From assembly GCF_024166365.1 (NCBI RefSeq), contig NC_064841.1, positions 29,008,001-29,072,000 on the forward strand: a stretch of DNA of 64,000 nucleotides. Reading direction: 5' to 3'. This document shows, piece after piece, positions 20,259 to 31,811 of this stretch. The notes under the pieces were generated by a model. It searched no databases, was not told where the DNA came from, and saw only the letters and a program-made list of their open reading frames with translations. Origin of the DNA: Elephas maximus indicus. Taxonomy: Eukaryota > Chordata > Mammalia > Proboscidea > Elephantidae. The position numbers and the translations under genes were made by a program. Position 1 is the first letter of the stretch; each line of letters starts with the position of its first letter.

Positions 20259-21579
20259 TCTTCTCTTACCAGCTGGAGGTGTCTTTGCTATCGTAATCCT
20301 CCCTTTCATGGTATTTCCTGTAGCCCAGCACCACTGCTTCCACTTGGCTCTCGCGCCCATCCCCTCAGGCTTCCAGGAAGCAATCCTCTTCTGTAACTAC
20401 TCATCACTAAATTTCCAAATCTAACTACAAATCCAAGGGTAGAATTTAGTGCCAGGGACAGGGCACCCTACAGCCTGAACAGCTTACTAAAGCCAAAAGA
20501 TCTGTTTGTGATGTCTCAAATAAAATCTGGACTATAAAATCAAGACTCTCCATGAAAACAAATGTTTAACCCATTTTTTTTTGTTGTTTGGAGCTTTAAA
20601 AATTGTTATTTATAGATCTGACCTTTAATTATTTTCTTTCAACACTAATACATTAACCTGTCATCTAGAAGAAGGTTAAAAAAAAAATAGAAGGGAAAAA
20701 TAAGAACAATGATGGGAAATGATAGTTCTTTAGCTCATTTCAACATTACTTGGTGGCTTACTGCCAGCTACTACAAAAAGCTGGATGATTTCATTATAAA
20801 ATGAGAGGTAAAAATCAAGTGTTTGAATATAATGCGTTTAAACATTTGATATACGTGTAACGTTTACAGGCAAAAACTCCCAAGCAGTTGTGGCCATAGA
20901 GATGTTGGAGAAATTTTCAAGTTCCATGGTGCATGATTTATAACTCATATGAATACAGTAATACCAACAAAAACCGTACGGTGCACACCGAATGCGGTTT
21001 AAAAGCCCTCTGTCTGCAGTTGTGATGTACTAACTGCACTGGCTTCCATCCATTCATTGGAAAGCCTTATTCTGAAGCTGATATTCACACTACATATAAA
21101 AAACAAAAACAAGAAAACAAAACAAACCCTCAGAGTCCTTGGCCAGAAGTAAATTATTCTCCTAGCAGAGGTCCTGAGAATACTTTCAAAGCTACTGCTG
21201 TATTTGAAAAAAAGTTCAGTTTTAGCGTTTTCTTCGGATACGTCTAATTTTGTATGGCCAAGGCCGGAGAGGAAGGATTGCAATGGGGACCTGGGGAAGT
21301 GACTTCACACTCTTGATTACAGAATGTCATGTTTACTACTGTAAATATTGAGCCTCTAAAGGAGAAAGCGGGTGAAGTGAAATCGCTCCCACGCTTCCAT
21401 CTTGTATGGCACATTTTATCCGCTAGCCAACTTTCTCCATCAATCCCGGTAGGTCAGCCGCAGAAACGCTGCCTGAAACGGCAATGTGAAATCCTGAGGC
21501 AGCGTGTGCTGCCTAAACCAGAGTTGGCTTTGGACAGTTACCTGAAGCATTCAAGATGTTGCACCCAGAGAAAAAGCTC
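20259..21579. other. Upstream flank of the TNIK CpG island, no gene seen
   Basis: Apparently single-copy, AT-rich at first and rising in CG near 21,450. No coding family or repeat recognised. Distal promoter elements could lie here but none can be named. Confidence 0.5.
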
Positions 21580-22350
21580 GTTTCAATTCGGTCGTTTCCG
21601 TGGGGAATTGCGGCAGGGGCCGGTCCTGGGTGTGGCGATGCCAAAAGGGAGCTCCGATCTTCCAGTTTTCCCGCTTCTGGCAAACCTTTGCAACCCGAAG
21701 CGGCCAGTGACCCGCACCCGGGAACGGCCATCTGCGGTCCCAGTGGCCGCAGGCAGACCCGACCCCACGGCCCCTGTGAACTGCCGAAGCCAGGCGCTGG
21801 GCAAGCTAGGCGTGCGCGCTTCTCCCCCACTCGCTCGGCGGCTGGGGGCGGATCCCCTTCCAAGCACACAAGTCCTTATATGCACCGGTTGCACCAGTCC
21901 GCGTTACTCCAGCCCCACAAATAACTAATGGGGGAGGGAGGACGTCGCTCTTTTTTTCTCTGGCTTTTTCAATGTCAGATCATTTGAGTCCCTCCAAGAA
22001 ACCCCACGATGCGATTGAACGGGCCATTTGCTGCAGCGCACGCATTGGACACACACAAATAAAGCCTCCTTGTTTGTACGATAGGCATGTCCGCGTCCCG
22101 GAACGGCACTCGGGTCCAGCCGGTTTGGCCCGCAATAGCCGGGGCGGAAAGGGTGCGCGCCCCTCCCCCATGCACGCTGGTGCAGAGGGACCCGGTCAGG
22201 AAGCGCGGCCTCTCCTCCGCCGGAGACCACGCCTCCTCCACCTCTTTTTTTTTCTCTCTCCCCCTTTACTCCTCCCAGGAAGCGGTGATAGACAGTTCTG
22301 TGTGGCTCTCCACCCCCACTCCCCCAGCTGAGTGGAGGAGTTGATGTGTC

Positions 22351-22500
22351 TCATTATAACAGCCAATGCAGCCGCCATCCACGCACAAGCAAAGAAGCAT
22401 GTCCCATTTAAATACACCCACGCAGCCCCAGCGCCCTTAGCCGATCAGGGCGCGCAGCCCACACGCACCGCGGCTGGGGATTGGAGATCCGCGCAGGTCG
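22351..22500 (+). promoter_or_regulatory. TNIK: Likely TNIK core promoter / 5'UTR start region
   Basis: An AT-rich patch breaks the GC-rich island here. It holds a forward CCAAT box at 22,363-22,367, a TATA-like TTTAAATA at about 22,407-22,414, and an inverted CCAAT box at 22,480-22,484. A start site roughly 25-60 bases after the TATA-like element would give a 5'UTR of about 230-270 bases. The position is inferred from motif order and distance to the ATG; the sequence alone cannot fix the transcription start, and CpG-island promoters often start at many sites. Confidence 0.45.
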
Positions 22501-22604
22501 AGCTCCCGGACCCGGCGGACGGCCGCGCCGAGGGTCGGGATTCGGCGCTGTGGGGCCGGGGTGGGCGGAGGAGGCTGGGCCCGGGCCTCTGGCGCTGCAC
22601 CCGC

Positions 22605-22625
22605 ATGAAGACGCGAGTGAGATAG
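22605..22625 (+). promoter_or_regulatory. Six-codon upstream ORF in the TNIK 5'UTR
   Basis: ATG at 22,605 opens a frame MKTRVR that stops at TAG (22,623-22,625), 69 bases before the TNIK ATG. The -3 base is C (CGC before the ATG) and +4 is A, a weak context, so most ribosomes would be expected to scan past. Upstream of it the same frame stays open to an ATG at 22,332, so a start site further upstream would give a 97-codon uORF ending at the same TAG. A role in tuning TNIK translation is inference. Confidence 0.5.
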
Positions 22626-22694
22626 ACCAAGGTGGAATCTCCAGGGCAGAAGCTTCGGAGGGGTTTTGGTCCATTTCCCGGCGAACAAGTAGAC

Positions 22695-22751
22695 ATGGCG
22701 AGCGACTCTCCGGCTCGCAGCCTGGATGAAATCGATCTCTCGGCTCTGAGG
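22695..22751 (+). CDS. TNIK: TNIK first coding exon (19 codons)
   Basis: The exon reads MASDSPARSLDEIDLSALR and is followed at once by a GTGAGC splice donor, so it ends in phase 0. This is the N-terminus I know for TNIK. The paralogues MAP4K4 and MINK1 share the SL.(D/E)IDLS.LR part but differ near the start. TNIK is a germinal-centre-kinase (Ste20/MAP4K) serine/threonine kinase that binds TRAF2 and NCK and acts with TCF4/beta-catenin in Wnt output and on JNK and the actin cytoskeleton. The piece here is only the leader before the kinase domain, whose glycine loop is encoded by later exons outside the window. The ATG has G at -3 and G at +4, a good initiation context, and lies inside a CpG island. 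Partial gene by window truncation, not by damage. Confidence 0.93.
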
Positions 22752-22757
22752 GTGAGC
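22752..22757 (+). other. TNIK: Splice donor of TNIK exon 1
   Basis: AGG|GTGAGC is a good match to the mammalian donor consensus. It fixes the end of exon 1 at 22,751 in phase 0, which agrees with the known boundary between the leader and the kinase domain. Confidence 0.88.
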
Positions 22758-23339
22758 AGAACACCTTTTCTGATTTCTTCCCGGTGGGTTAGGTCAGGGT
22801 GAACGGGCTCGGCGCGTGGACCGGGGCTCGCGCTGTGGGCAGAGGCGAGAGAATGCGACGGGAGGGAACGTGGATTCTCGTTTCTCTTCGGGGTTTGCTC
22901 AGGTGCTCTTGCTGAGCCCCCAGGGCAGGGTCTGTGCGGTACGTGTCCCCCTCTGGCTGTGACCGAGGCTCCCCCGAGAGCGCGTGGAGCTTACGCCAGT
23001 TTATCGTAGACGGGTGTAAGAGCCTTAAAATGAAAGACTCGTCGGTGTGTGTGTGGACACCCCGGGCGGTCGCCTCGTGCCAAGGCGCGACACCCGGCTG
23101 CCCCTTTCTGCAAAAAAAAAAAAAAGCAGCGTGAATAAAGGCACTGGCCTCACGTTTTCCAGTTACCTGCAAGATGACATTGTGAGCCTGACTGTACCCA
23201 CGAAGCCGAACCTGCCGCTCCACGGGGGCAGTTACTGCTGTGCTTGCCTTGTGGATGGCAACGGCCCTCAGCCTCCCCTTTCCTGCCTCCCGCGCCCCGG
23301 CCCTCTCTGGGCGCACCCTTAAACGCCCGTCTGCCACTC

Positions 23340-25617
23340 ACCTTTATTTGTGGTTTTAACTCAGCCCAGCCTGTGGTTTCTGACTTTGGGGCTGTGACAT
23401 TTCAGCTTTATGGCTAAACTTAAGCAGGTGAAAGGGATGTGTTTTCCGCTTTTTTCCAGTCACACCGGAACTCCCGGAGTGTGTGTGTGTTTTCCTTCTG
23501 TCTGTGGCCAGTTCTTTGTAGAGCACCTCCCTCCCCCCAGCCCCACTGGTTTGAATTTACCTTCACGTGAGTTGCCTCCGACGCAGTTTCATTGTATTGA
23601 CTAAGACATCACTGGTATAGAATCCATTTTACTGTTGTTTTGTGAGCAGAATATCAGGAATCCCAGTGCAGCCTCGACGCCTCTCTACCCCCAACCCCCA
23701 ATCCTGACACACTCAAGGGAAGGGGGCAGAGCTTTCTTGCCATTTTAATTAGATGCTGCCTGCAGGGAAGAGGGTGAGGGATGGGGGTGGCGGCAGCAGC
23801 GGGGTCTGGGGGAAAAGATTGGGCACCAATTTAAGGACGACTTCTTCTCTTGAACCCTTCCCCCTTGAAAAATAACAGTGACTAGATATATTTGATACAT
23901 GGTGGATGGGTGAGGCTAAATTGATGGTGGCTCTCAACACCGAGACACGCAAGATTGAAGTTCACACGCCCTACTGAGGAACACATTGTTAGATCGAAGC
24001 TAAATCTTGGGACCATTTACCTGAGTCTTTTTAGTACTTCTGACATTGCCTCTTTTCTCCAGGGTATTTTAAGAGCGACTACTGTTATCAAAGCTGTACT
24101 TTTTCCTTAGCCTCCCTCCTTTTTCCCTCCTTTTTGTTCCAACTCGGCTCCCCCCTCCCCCCCTCCACTTTAGTTCAAGAGATGAGGTTTCAGGAAGGCA
24201 GTCCGGGGGTTGTGAAGGAACAGGGGGGCCGTTTGAAACTGCCTGTACTGATAGTTGGGTAGCAAAAGCTCATTCGTGCGTTATTACAGTAAGTGATTTC
24301 CCTGGGGCTGAAATGCCATGTTCAGAACCCGCTGCCTCCGGGCAGCTGGGGGTGGGGGTAGTTAGTAATAGGGTGGGTGCTTTGACCAAGTCCTTGTCCT
24401 CCTGTTTGATGGACTGTGTGTGTTCTTTTGTCCTACTTGCTGTACTAGGAGTAGCTGCCGGTGGGTTAAGCAGGTAGATGTATGGGCCAGACCTCAAGGT
24501 GGGGGAAATTGTAAAAGGAGAGGGGTTCAGACAATGGGCAAGGCTTGTGGTGATTTCCCTAAGCCAGAATCGAGACATCTACATCACTCCTCTAATGAAA
24601 TACTGTGTTGTGATTTTTAAGTTAGGCTTTGACCTGTCACCAGTGGGCTTTTTCTGGGGAAGGTTTTCTGAGATAGAGAGCAGAGAGCCTGCAGGCTTGT
24701 GAGAACCACGAGGGCTCGCTGGGCTGGCCTGGAGACACTTCACATTAGGATACCAGGGCTTGTGAGATCTGTATTTCGAAAAGATACCGTTCTACGGCTC
24801 ACTGCAATTGCTCTTTGTGGCCTGGGCTGCCGGCTTAGTGGTCTGCCTGTTTTTCTGCCTGCCCCGAGGTGTGGGCAGGGAGGGCAACAGCTGGCCCTAG
24901 AGACTGGAGCACTGCTGGCTGGAGGACTTGCATGTAGGTGTGGAAACAGTTGCATTCTGGAGGGCTGGGGTCAGGGACTGTTTTGTGGTAGGTGGGGTGT
25001 GCCAGCCGAGAGTGGGTTCAAAGGCCACATAGGTAATCTCCACAAATCAGAGAGCAGATCATATCTGCCTTCCCAAATTAGGAGAGGTGGGCTCATCTAG
25101 TTGAGAAGTCTCATTCGTTCCCAAACCCTCAGAAGAGCTTTGGTGCTGAGAACCTCCTGAGGAATGCCTGACCCCTGAAATGCAGCCAAGGTCAGTGGCT
25201 TCTAGGAGAATTAGCTGCAGTCTTTGGGTCCCATGCTGTTTCAGTGACTCTTCAATGTACACAGTCAAGGCCCTTTTTATAAGCCCTGGGCTCAGTGCAT
25301 TAAAACCAGATCCTGTCTGGAGAGGCCTTTAGTCCCTTCTCATTTTGGGGGCTTATTGTTCTCAGCCAGTGATCCTAGACTGGACCCAGTCTAAATTTTC
25401 CCCAAATAGTAACAATGCATAATTTACACCAGAGCAACCGATGACAGCACTGATCATTTAAATTATGCAAGATTTGGATGGTTTTTAAAAGTGAGATGAA
25501 AGCAGAATCTTCTTTGGTTAGAAAATAGAAAATTCAAATCCGGTTTATTTAGTTCCGATTTCTAGAGCTCACAAAGGTAAGCCTTAAGTCTGGGAGGGTG
25601 GGGGGATGGTTTCATAG
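23340..25617. other. TNIK intron 1, single-copy stretch
   Basis: No repeat or exon recognised. Pyrimidine-rich blocks near 23,530 and 24,110-24,170. GC content stays above the window average, as is common near a CpG-island promoter. Confidence 0.5.
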
Positions 25618-25835
25618 ATTTAGAGCTAGAAGGGAATTGTGGAGAGTTCAGCCACTGTTTTCATTTAGCACATAGGAAACTGGAGCCCAGAGAGGTGAAG
25701 CCCCTTGTCCAAGGTCACACAGCCCCTGGGAAGGGGGGAAGGAGGAGGACGTTTGGGAAGAGAATCTAGGTTTCCTGACTCCTCATTCAGTGCTCTTTTC
25801 TCTAAGCCACATCGTCTGTGGCTGAATCAGAAATC
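25618..25835 (-). repeat. MIR-type SINE, antisense
   Basis: TTAGAGCTAGAAGGGAATTG, GGAAACTGGAGCCCAGAGAGG and CCAAGGTCACACAGC in this order are the antisense MIR core and flank. Confidence 0.65.
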
Positions 25836-26794
25836 AATAATACATTTTCTGCTTGAGCACAAAAAGCGGCAGAGAGGAAAAATTTCACCAGGGTTATGGG
25901 ATTTTATTTATTGAGAAACGGGGAAGCTGCTTCATGCATGTAAACTGGTGATACACAGAACCATGGAGCTTCAGGGTACCTTTGGAATTCATCTTGTCTA
26001 GCCCCCTTCAGTTCATCCACTGGAGGCAAATGACCATCTCAATCGTCTAGAACAGATAGGTGGTTGTCCTGCACAGGTGACCTCTCTCAGTAACCCGTCA
26101 CAAGGGTCAGATTAGACATCCATATTGTTTAGATACCTCTGCGTGTGAGGTTTCTAGAGTTCTGTGCACACTTTCTATCATCAGTGTGGGTACGTATATT
26201 ATATGTAGTATTACGAATATAAACTCTGTCCTTGTGGGTGTATGAAAATGTGTGTGCATATATAGGCTACAGAAAACAATTTACTCATTCAAACCCAGGG
26301 CTTGAGTCATTCTTGCTTCAAGACATCAGGAATGAAATTTGCCACCAGTATGCTCTGTTACATATGAGGTGAGCTCAGGCCAGAAGCTTTTTGGAGATAA
26401 GCATATTTCTGAACCTGAGCACCTTGGCTGTCCTTAGCTTGGCCCACAGGGGAAGGCATTCAAGGCCATCATTTGGCCGCCATTGACCTCATACTCTCAG
26501 CATCTGCCAGGACTTGCATACACTTTTCTAGTTGAACAGAATTAAATGTCTTTCCACCCGACCCTCACTCCCTTCTGGGTCTAGCCAGTTCCTTCCTCAT
26601 TGAAACCCAGATTTTAGAAGTGGCCTCATCTTGACGCCTTGCGCACATCCTTGTGTGCTACAATTTTTATGCTTGTGTTTTAATTGGTGTGGATTTTCTT
26701 TCTCTTGGCTCCTGGAGGGCAGGGGCTAGGTCTTGTTCATCTTGGAGTCCATAGTCCTTGTTAGTTGAATGAATGAATGCGTGAATGAGTGGAT
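25836..26794. other. TNIK intron 1, nothing firm
   Basis: No exon seen. A 50-base stretch at 26,363-26,413 is repeated about 1 kb downstream (27,378-27,428). Confidence 0.5.
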
Positions 26795-26990
26795 GAGTAA
26801 ATGCAGTGGAATAAGCACCAGCTCCTGGGGTCCGTGTCTACGTCTTAATAGTCTGTGACTTTGGGTTTAGCCTTAGTTTCCTTAAAAATCGGAATAATAA
26901 TAACTGTTTGCCTTACAGGCTGTTTTCAAAAATCAAATAAAGCATTATGGCAATGCTTTGAGAACTGTAAATCATTATACAGATATGTTG
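26795..26990 (+). repeat. MIR SINE
   Basis: CAGTGGAATAAGCACCAGCTCC, TAGTTTCCTTAAAAATCGG and ATTATGGCAATGCTTTGAG follow the MIR order. Confidence 0.6.
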
Positions 26991-27129
26991 TTATATGATT
27001 AAAAGAATTTTATGGGAAACTTGATTCCACCAACGTTTGATTCTAGTGACTGCACCTAATACAGAATGATCCTGTCCAAAAGGTATCAGAAGGACCTGCC
27101 TCTTTTTAATGGCACCTAAAAAGAACATT

Positions 27130-27320
27130 GGTGTCCCAGGGTGGCTCCACTACTAACTGAAAGGCTGGTGGTTCAGGCCCACTCAGAGGCACCTTGGAAA
27201 ATCAGCCTGGCCATCTACTTCTGGAAGGTCACAGCCTTGAAAACCCTATGGAACAGTTCTACTGTGTTCGCATGGGGTCCCCATGAGTTGGAATCAACTC
27301 GACAGCAACTAACAACGACT
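27130..27320 (+). repeat. AfroSINE (longer-body subtype)
   Basis: Has the GAAAACCCTATGGAACAG and CATGGGGTCCCCATGAG segments and a tail TCGACAGCAACTAACAACGAC, which is closer to the RTE 3' end (CCTAACAACAAC) than to most copies here. The head is damaged. Confidence 0.85.
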
Positions 27321-28779
27321 TACTGTTTCTCTGGTGGTCTGGACTGATCTTCTTCCCAGCATCAGCATTGATTGGCTATGAGGTGAGCTCTGCCCAGAAG
27401 CTTTTTGGAGATTAGCATATTTCTAAACCAGTGTGAACATTATTCCTCAAAACTTTTTAAAAAAACCTTTTCCCCTACCTATGGATTAACCATTATTTAA
27501 ATATGAACAAATTTATTATGCCTGTGCCTTTTCAAATGTTTTTTTTGGAGAGGAGGGGCACCTAAAATGATACACTAATAGCCCAGTATTTAAAACCTTG
27601 TGATCAGAGATCTCAAGAGACTTAAAGAAATCTTGAAACATAATTATTTTATTATCGCAGTCTACATAATTAAATTTGGTCTTAAGTGAGATTTCAGTAA
27701 AGTTGTACAAATTGATAAGATAACAATAGCTTAAAATGATAATAACATTGCAGTTTTTTCATTAGGTACGTTTGTTGTTTTTCACAGATGTTAAGCAGGT
27801 GTATTCTTTACAATGACATTGCCTTATAATAAAATAGGGTGTACTGGTAGTTATCAGAACATCAGAAAAATGTGCATAATCATTTCCAGTATTCATTATT
27901 AACTGAATAATCTTTAGTACAAGAGCTACTCGAAGTCATAGTTTATCGTTTGCCTAATTATCTGCTTAGAAGGTCATGTTATATTTTGTTGATGAAAGAA
28001 CACCCAACGCTTTTCCTTTTTGGTTTTTCCTTCATGGAAATAATGTTTTTCCCCTTTGTCTGTAAGGCTCTTTGAAATCTTGTCATTTTGAGTCTTGCTG
28101 GTTGGCCCTTTCTTTTTTCTCTGTCTCTGTCCTGGAATTAATCTTCCCTGCCCTTCTTGTTTCGACACTGTTCCTTCCTTCAGTGATAGTTCTGAAGTCC
28201 ACCTAGCTTTGAGCTACTGTGATAGAATCATGGCTGCTGTGCCCAGCTGAGCCACAGTGCGACCGGTCTCTAATTCATTGTTTCTGATAGCATTTGCGAT
28301 AATTTGAGTCTGAAAGATGCTTTATTGCCACATTGGTTCTTCCATTTCTATGGGGAAAGTAGATCTGAACACAGGGCCTAAACTGGTTTGTTAGCGGTGT
28401 GCTGAGACTTCCAAGAAAATCTTGGTGATATTTTTTGAATGAGATGTTATTCTGCGCATATGAATACAAGGATCCTAGTGGAGAGAGAAGGAGGATTTAA
28501 ATAGAAAATGTTGGATGAATTCCGCTTGTAATTTCTTCCATTCTGGTTGGAAGCTTATTTCCTGCGGAGAAAGATGCTTCTCAATCCACTTCTTTTTACA
28601 TGCCCAGCTGTCTTCAGGTGTCTCAAAACACATTTTATTTCTCTCCAATCTTAAAAATCTCTCTTTAGTATCTGTTGAGAGTCCCTTTATTTCCATTCTT
28701 ACCTGCAGCCATTGTGGTTGCCTTCCCTTGGGCAGCATCTATGTCAAGACCCACCTTCCATGTCTCTACCACCAGTCTT
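27321..28779. other. TNIK intron 1, no gene or clear repeat
   Basis: AT-rich single-copy sequence; several short frames show no signature. Confidence 0.5.
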
Positions 28780-28919
28780 CCCTCCTCTAGTCTTTCTCAG
28801 ACACTACAGCCATATTAATCTTCCCAGCACAGTTTCAATCTGGGTATTTCTGATTCAAGACCTTCCTTGATCAAACCTTTAGTATAGTGTCAATACCAGC
28901 TATAATTCAGCTGGACCTC

Positions 28920-29500
28920 TGTTACCAGAATAAGGTTCTTGCCTCTCACTGGTCAAGAATGAGCAGTAAGGCACATAGAATTTTAGAATTTTCTACACGA
29001 GCAAAGCTTTATTGAAGAGGCTTGCAAGTGGAGACAAGGAGGGCCTAGAGCGCAAGGCATACTCCCCTGTCTCACAGAACAAAAGACGGACCTGGGTTTT
29101 TAAAAGTTCTTGGTGGGGGGTGGGGAAGATTCATGTTTATTCATAGGCACAGGTGGGGATATGTTAACTACGGTGCTCTTGCAGCAGCTTTCTAAGATGG
29201 CTCCTGTCCTGGAGGCCTCTGGGATTGGTAAAAAAGGACTTATTATGGGGTGTCGTGCCTGCACAGTATCCCGGCTGCTGCAGCAACCCTTTACTGCCCG
29301 CGGTGGAGGGTCACACAGCTGTGACAGGTGGATGTTCAGCGCATGTCCCTGGGGCTGGTTTTCTCCAGCTGCTTCTGAAAGACACATTTAAAGAAGTTTG
29401 TGGGCTATTTTCTGATACCCTGCCTCACTGTTCTGGGGAATGGCTTTGTTTCTTTGCCCTGGCCCATTTCAGGTTACTTTGTTTGTAGATTTGGGGGCCC
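28920..29500 (-). mobile_element. LTR-like repeat, antisense, inside L2
   Basis: AGCAAAGCTTTATTGAAGAGG near one end is a complement polyadenylation signal in the right place for an LTR in antisense. About 580 bases, more GC-rich than its host. No viral gene. Boundaries approximate. Confidence 0.45.
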
Positions 29501-29502
29501 CT

Positions 29503-29869
29503 CTGTTCCCTGTCTTAATAAGTCTCTAGGTTCCACACCCAGCCCCCTATTACCTCCTTGGTAGTGTAGCCTGTCTCTCTTTTACTTGCTTCTCCTCTAA
29601 CCACACCAGCCTCTTTGCTGTTCTTCCAACAGCCACCCTCTGATCTCAGGGCCTTTGCTCCCTGTCTTACCTCCACCTTTTTTTTTTTTTTTCCTGTTCC
29701 CTGTCTTAATAAGTCTCTAGGTTCCACACCCAGCCCCCTATTACCTCCTTGGTAGTATAGCCTGTCTCTCTTTTACTTGCTTCTCCTCTAACCACACCAG
29801 CCTCTTTGCTGTTCTTCAAACAGGCACCCTCTGATCTCAAGGCCTTTGCTCCCTGTCTTACCTCCACCC
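29503..29869 (+). repeat. 191-bp tandem duplication with a T-run between copies
   Basis: CTGTTCCCTGTCTTAATAAG starts copies at 29,503 and 29,694. Each copy is about 176 bases and they differ at only about five places; a 14-T run and a short link close the first copy. Confidence 0.9.
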
Positions 29870-30259
29870 CATTTCTGTAGTTTTAATGACCATTCCTTCA
29901 CAAACTTCCACTCCTCTCAGAGGGAACCACTTGCTTCTCCTATGGATGCTCTTTAGGGGGTACACTATCTTAACATTTTCTGTGTCTGCTGCCCTAGCCC
30001 CAACCACGCAAGTGCCACCCTTTCCATAGAATTGTTCCTGATTTCTATGAGATCAAAATTATCCCTCCCACTTAGGACACACTCCCTCAGAACTGTCTTC
30101 ACACCACTTTCACAACACCGAGAACTTTCTGTCTTGGCTTATGTTCACTACTAGACAATGAACTTCTTAAAGGCAGTATGTATATTTGATTTACTTAGTA
30201 TCCCCCACGAGTTTCTGTTACACAGTAGGTGTTCAGTAAATTTATATTGAGCTGACAGA

Positions 30260-31335
30260 ATATATAATGTATGGCCTTTTTAGGATGGCTGGAGGTGGTG
30301 TTGTGTAGAGAGAGTATAGAAATTCCAGAAAGGTGGGGACAATGTACTAACCGTAGCGCAACTTCAAGGGATGCTAATTATACTCTACTCCATGTTGCAC
30401 TACTCCAGGGATCCTTTTATGTAGGGTACAGCTGCAGGGGCTGCCAGTCACACAGAATACAATTCCGGGGGTGCTGATTTGCAGGAATACAATGCCTGGT
30501 CCTGGAGAGGAATCCATGTCCCTGGAAAGGCATCCCTTTTTGTAGAATTTCCTTGGGAAAATGTTCCCTCCATTTTCTCCATATTCTAAATTCGGAGAAA
30601 TTTTAAATGCTGTGGGTTAGAATTCCAAGGCCTCTGTGTGTGTTGGGAATGTGTTTCAATCCTTCCACTGTGTCCATGCCATTTACGACTACTGTTTTTA
30701 TCAAATGGTGATAGAGTGGGGCCGATGATGTTGAGTTTTTGTCTTGATAGAGCCGGCAGTGGGTGGAGAGGATGTGGGAGAGAGTGAGGCTGGGTGAAGA
30801 GAAGCCCTGCTGGTAGTTAGAAGTCCAGAATCATAGTGTTGGCTCTGACCTCACCCTCTGAGCCTCAGTTTATTCTCATGTAAGATGAGTGTGTTGGGCC
30901 AGAAAATGCTGGAGGTGACATCCTGCACTGTCGTTCTTCTGTGATAAATCCAAGGACATATAAGGGAACTAGAGGCAGGACTGAAGGTGTTTAAGTAGCC
31001 ATGGATTCTTATTCTAGGTCTTGGGGATACCAGGTATGCAAACTGTGGACCTCAAGGAGCTGGGAATTACCATGGAAAGTAATATATCTTCCTCATTTTT
31101 AGAAGAGTTTTGATTTTTCCAACCTTTATGTCCTGATTTATAATTTGAAATGTGGTTTTGGTTTTGGAGATGGAACAATGGGCCTGAGGGCTGATGGTGA
31201 CTTGTGTTGGGCAGTGCCCTATAGTGCTGGTTACCTTAGTTCAGACTCTGAAGTAAGGATGGATTTTTGAGAACTGCCTTTTAATCAGCAGAATTAAGAA
31301 TTTGGCTGTAGGGATCAAACTGAAAGTTCATAGAC
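30260..31335. other. TNIK intron 1, nothing recognised
   Basis: No gene or repeat family named. Several CAGGGATCC/CTGGAAAGG-like short motifs recur around 30,400-30,560 without a clear period. Confidence 0.4.
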
Positions 31336-31339
31336 CTTA

Positions 31340-31405
31340 ACATTATGTATATATACATACACACACATACATATACACATATGTATGCACACATTATATA
31401 TACAA
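31340..31405. repeat. Impure (TA/CA) microsatellite
   Basis: Alternating TATATACATACACACACATAC-like sequence on both sides of CATATGTATG. Confidence 0.7.
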
Positions 31406-31811
31406 ATACTGACATTTGTTTGATTAATATAGTAGAAGGAGTTGTGGACATCAGCAGTGTAAATTTGAGCGAGTTCAGTGTTCTCTGATTCTGTGAAATG
31501 TGATTAACTATAGGAGCAAGAAATGCACATTTTATCCAGCATTCATATGTCATTTTTTTCATTTATGCATTTGTTCACATGCTTATTGACTGCTGCTAGT
31601 TGCTAAGACAACACTGGTGTGGTCTCTACACTTAAGGTGTGAATGGTTGGGTAGAGAGAACAGTCTTATACCACACTTAGCCTCTTTCGCTACACTCCAG
31701 CCACGTTGGTCTTTTACATTTTTTGAACATGTCAAGCTAGTTGTTGTAGTTCCCCATGCTCAGAAAACTCTGTCGCCAGATTTTCACGTGGAGGGCTCCA
31801 TCAGATGTTTC

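Larger units (their letters stand above)
21580..23330. promoter_or_regulatory. TNIK: CpG island covering the TNIK promoter and exon 1
   Basis: CG dinucleotides are frequent through this block and rare on either side, in a window that is otherwise AT-rich and CpG-poor. The densest part is 22,440-22,600, just upstream of the ATG. GC-box-like GGGGCGG (about 22,140), CCAAT (22,363-22,367), two inverted CCAAT motifs (ATTGG near 22,043 and at 22,480-22,484) and CG-rich 5'UTR all lie inside. This is the usual structure of a broadly used mammalian CpG-island promoter. Several long open frames on both strands here follow from stop-poor GC-rich sequence and are not called as genes. Confidence 0.85.
28780..30255 (+). 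mobile_element. L2 LINE, split by an LTR and partly duplicated
   Basis: L2 pieces at 28,780-28,915 and 29,560-30,255 (CTCTAACCACACCAGCCTC, CAGGGCCTTTGCTCCC, then GAACTTCTTAAAGGCAG and ACACAGTAGGTGTTCAGTAA at the 3' end). Between them lies an LTR-like block, and 29,503-29,869 is a tandem duplication. Confidence 0.65.

Noticed and set aside
21329-21928. 199-codon frame and several overlapping frames on both strands in the CpG island.
   Set aside because: All six frames are open to a similar degree in CG-rich sequence; no domain, and no splice-consistent link to TNIK.
22332-22764. Frames of 73-118 codons around TNIK exon 1, both strands.
   Set aside because: Shadows of the GC-rich 5'UTR and exon. 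Only the 19-codon exon matches a known protein.
29110-29391. Paired 93- and 95-codon frames on opposite strands.
   Set aside because: Located in an LTR-like block in L2, no domain match, and open on both strands as expected from composition.
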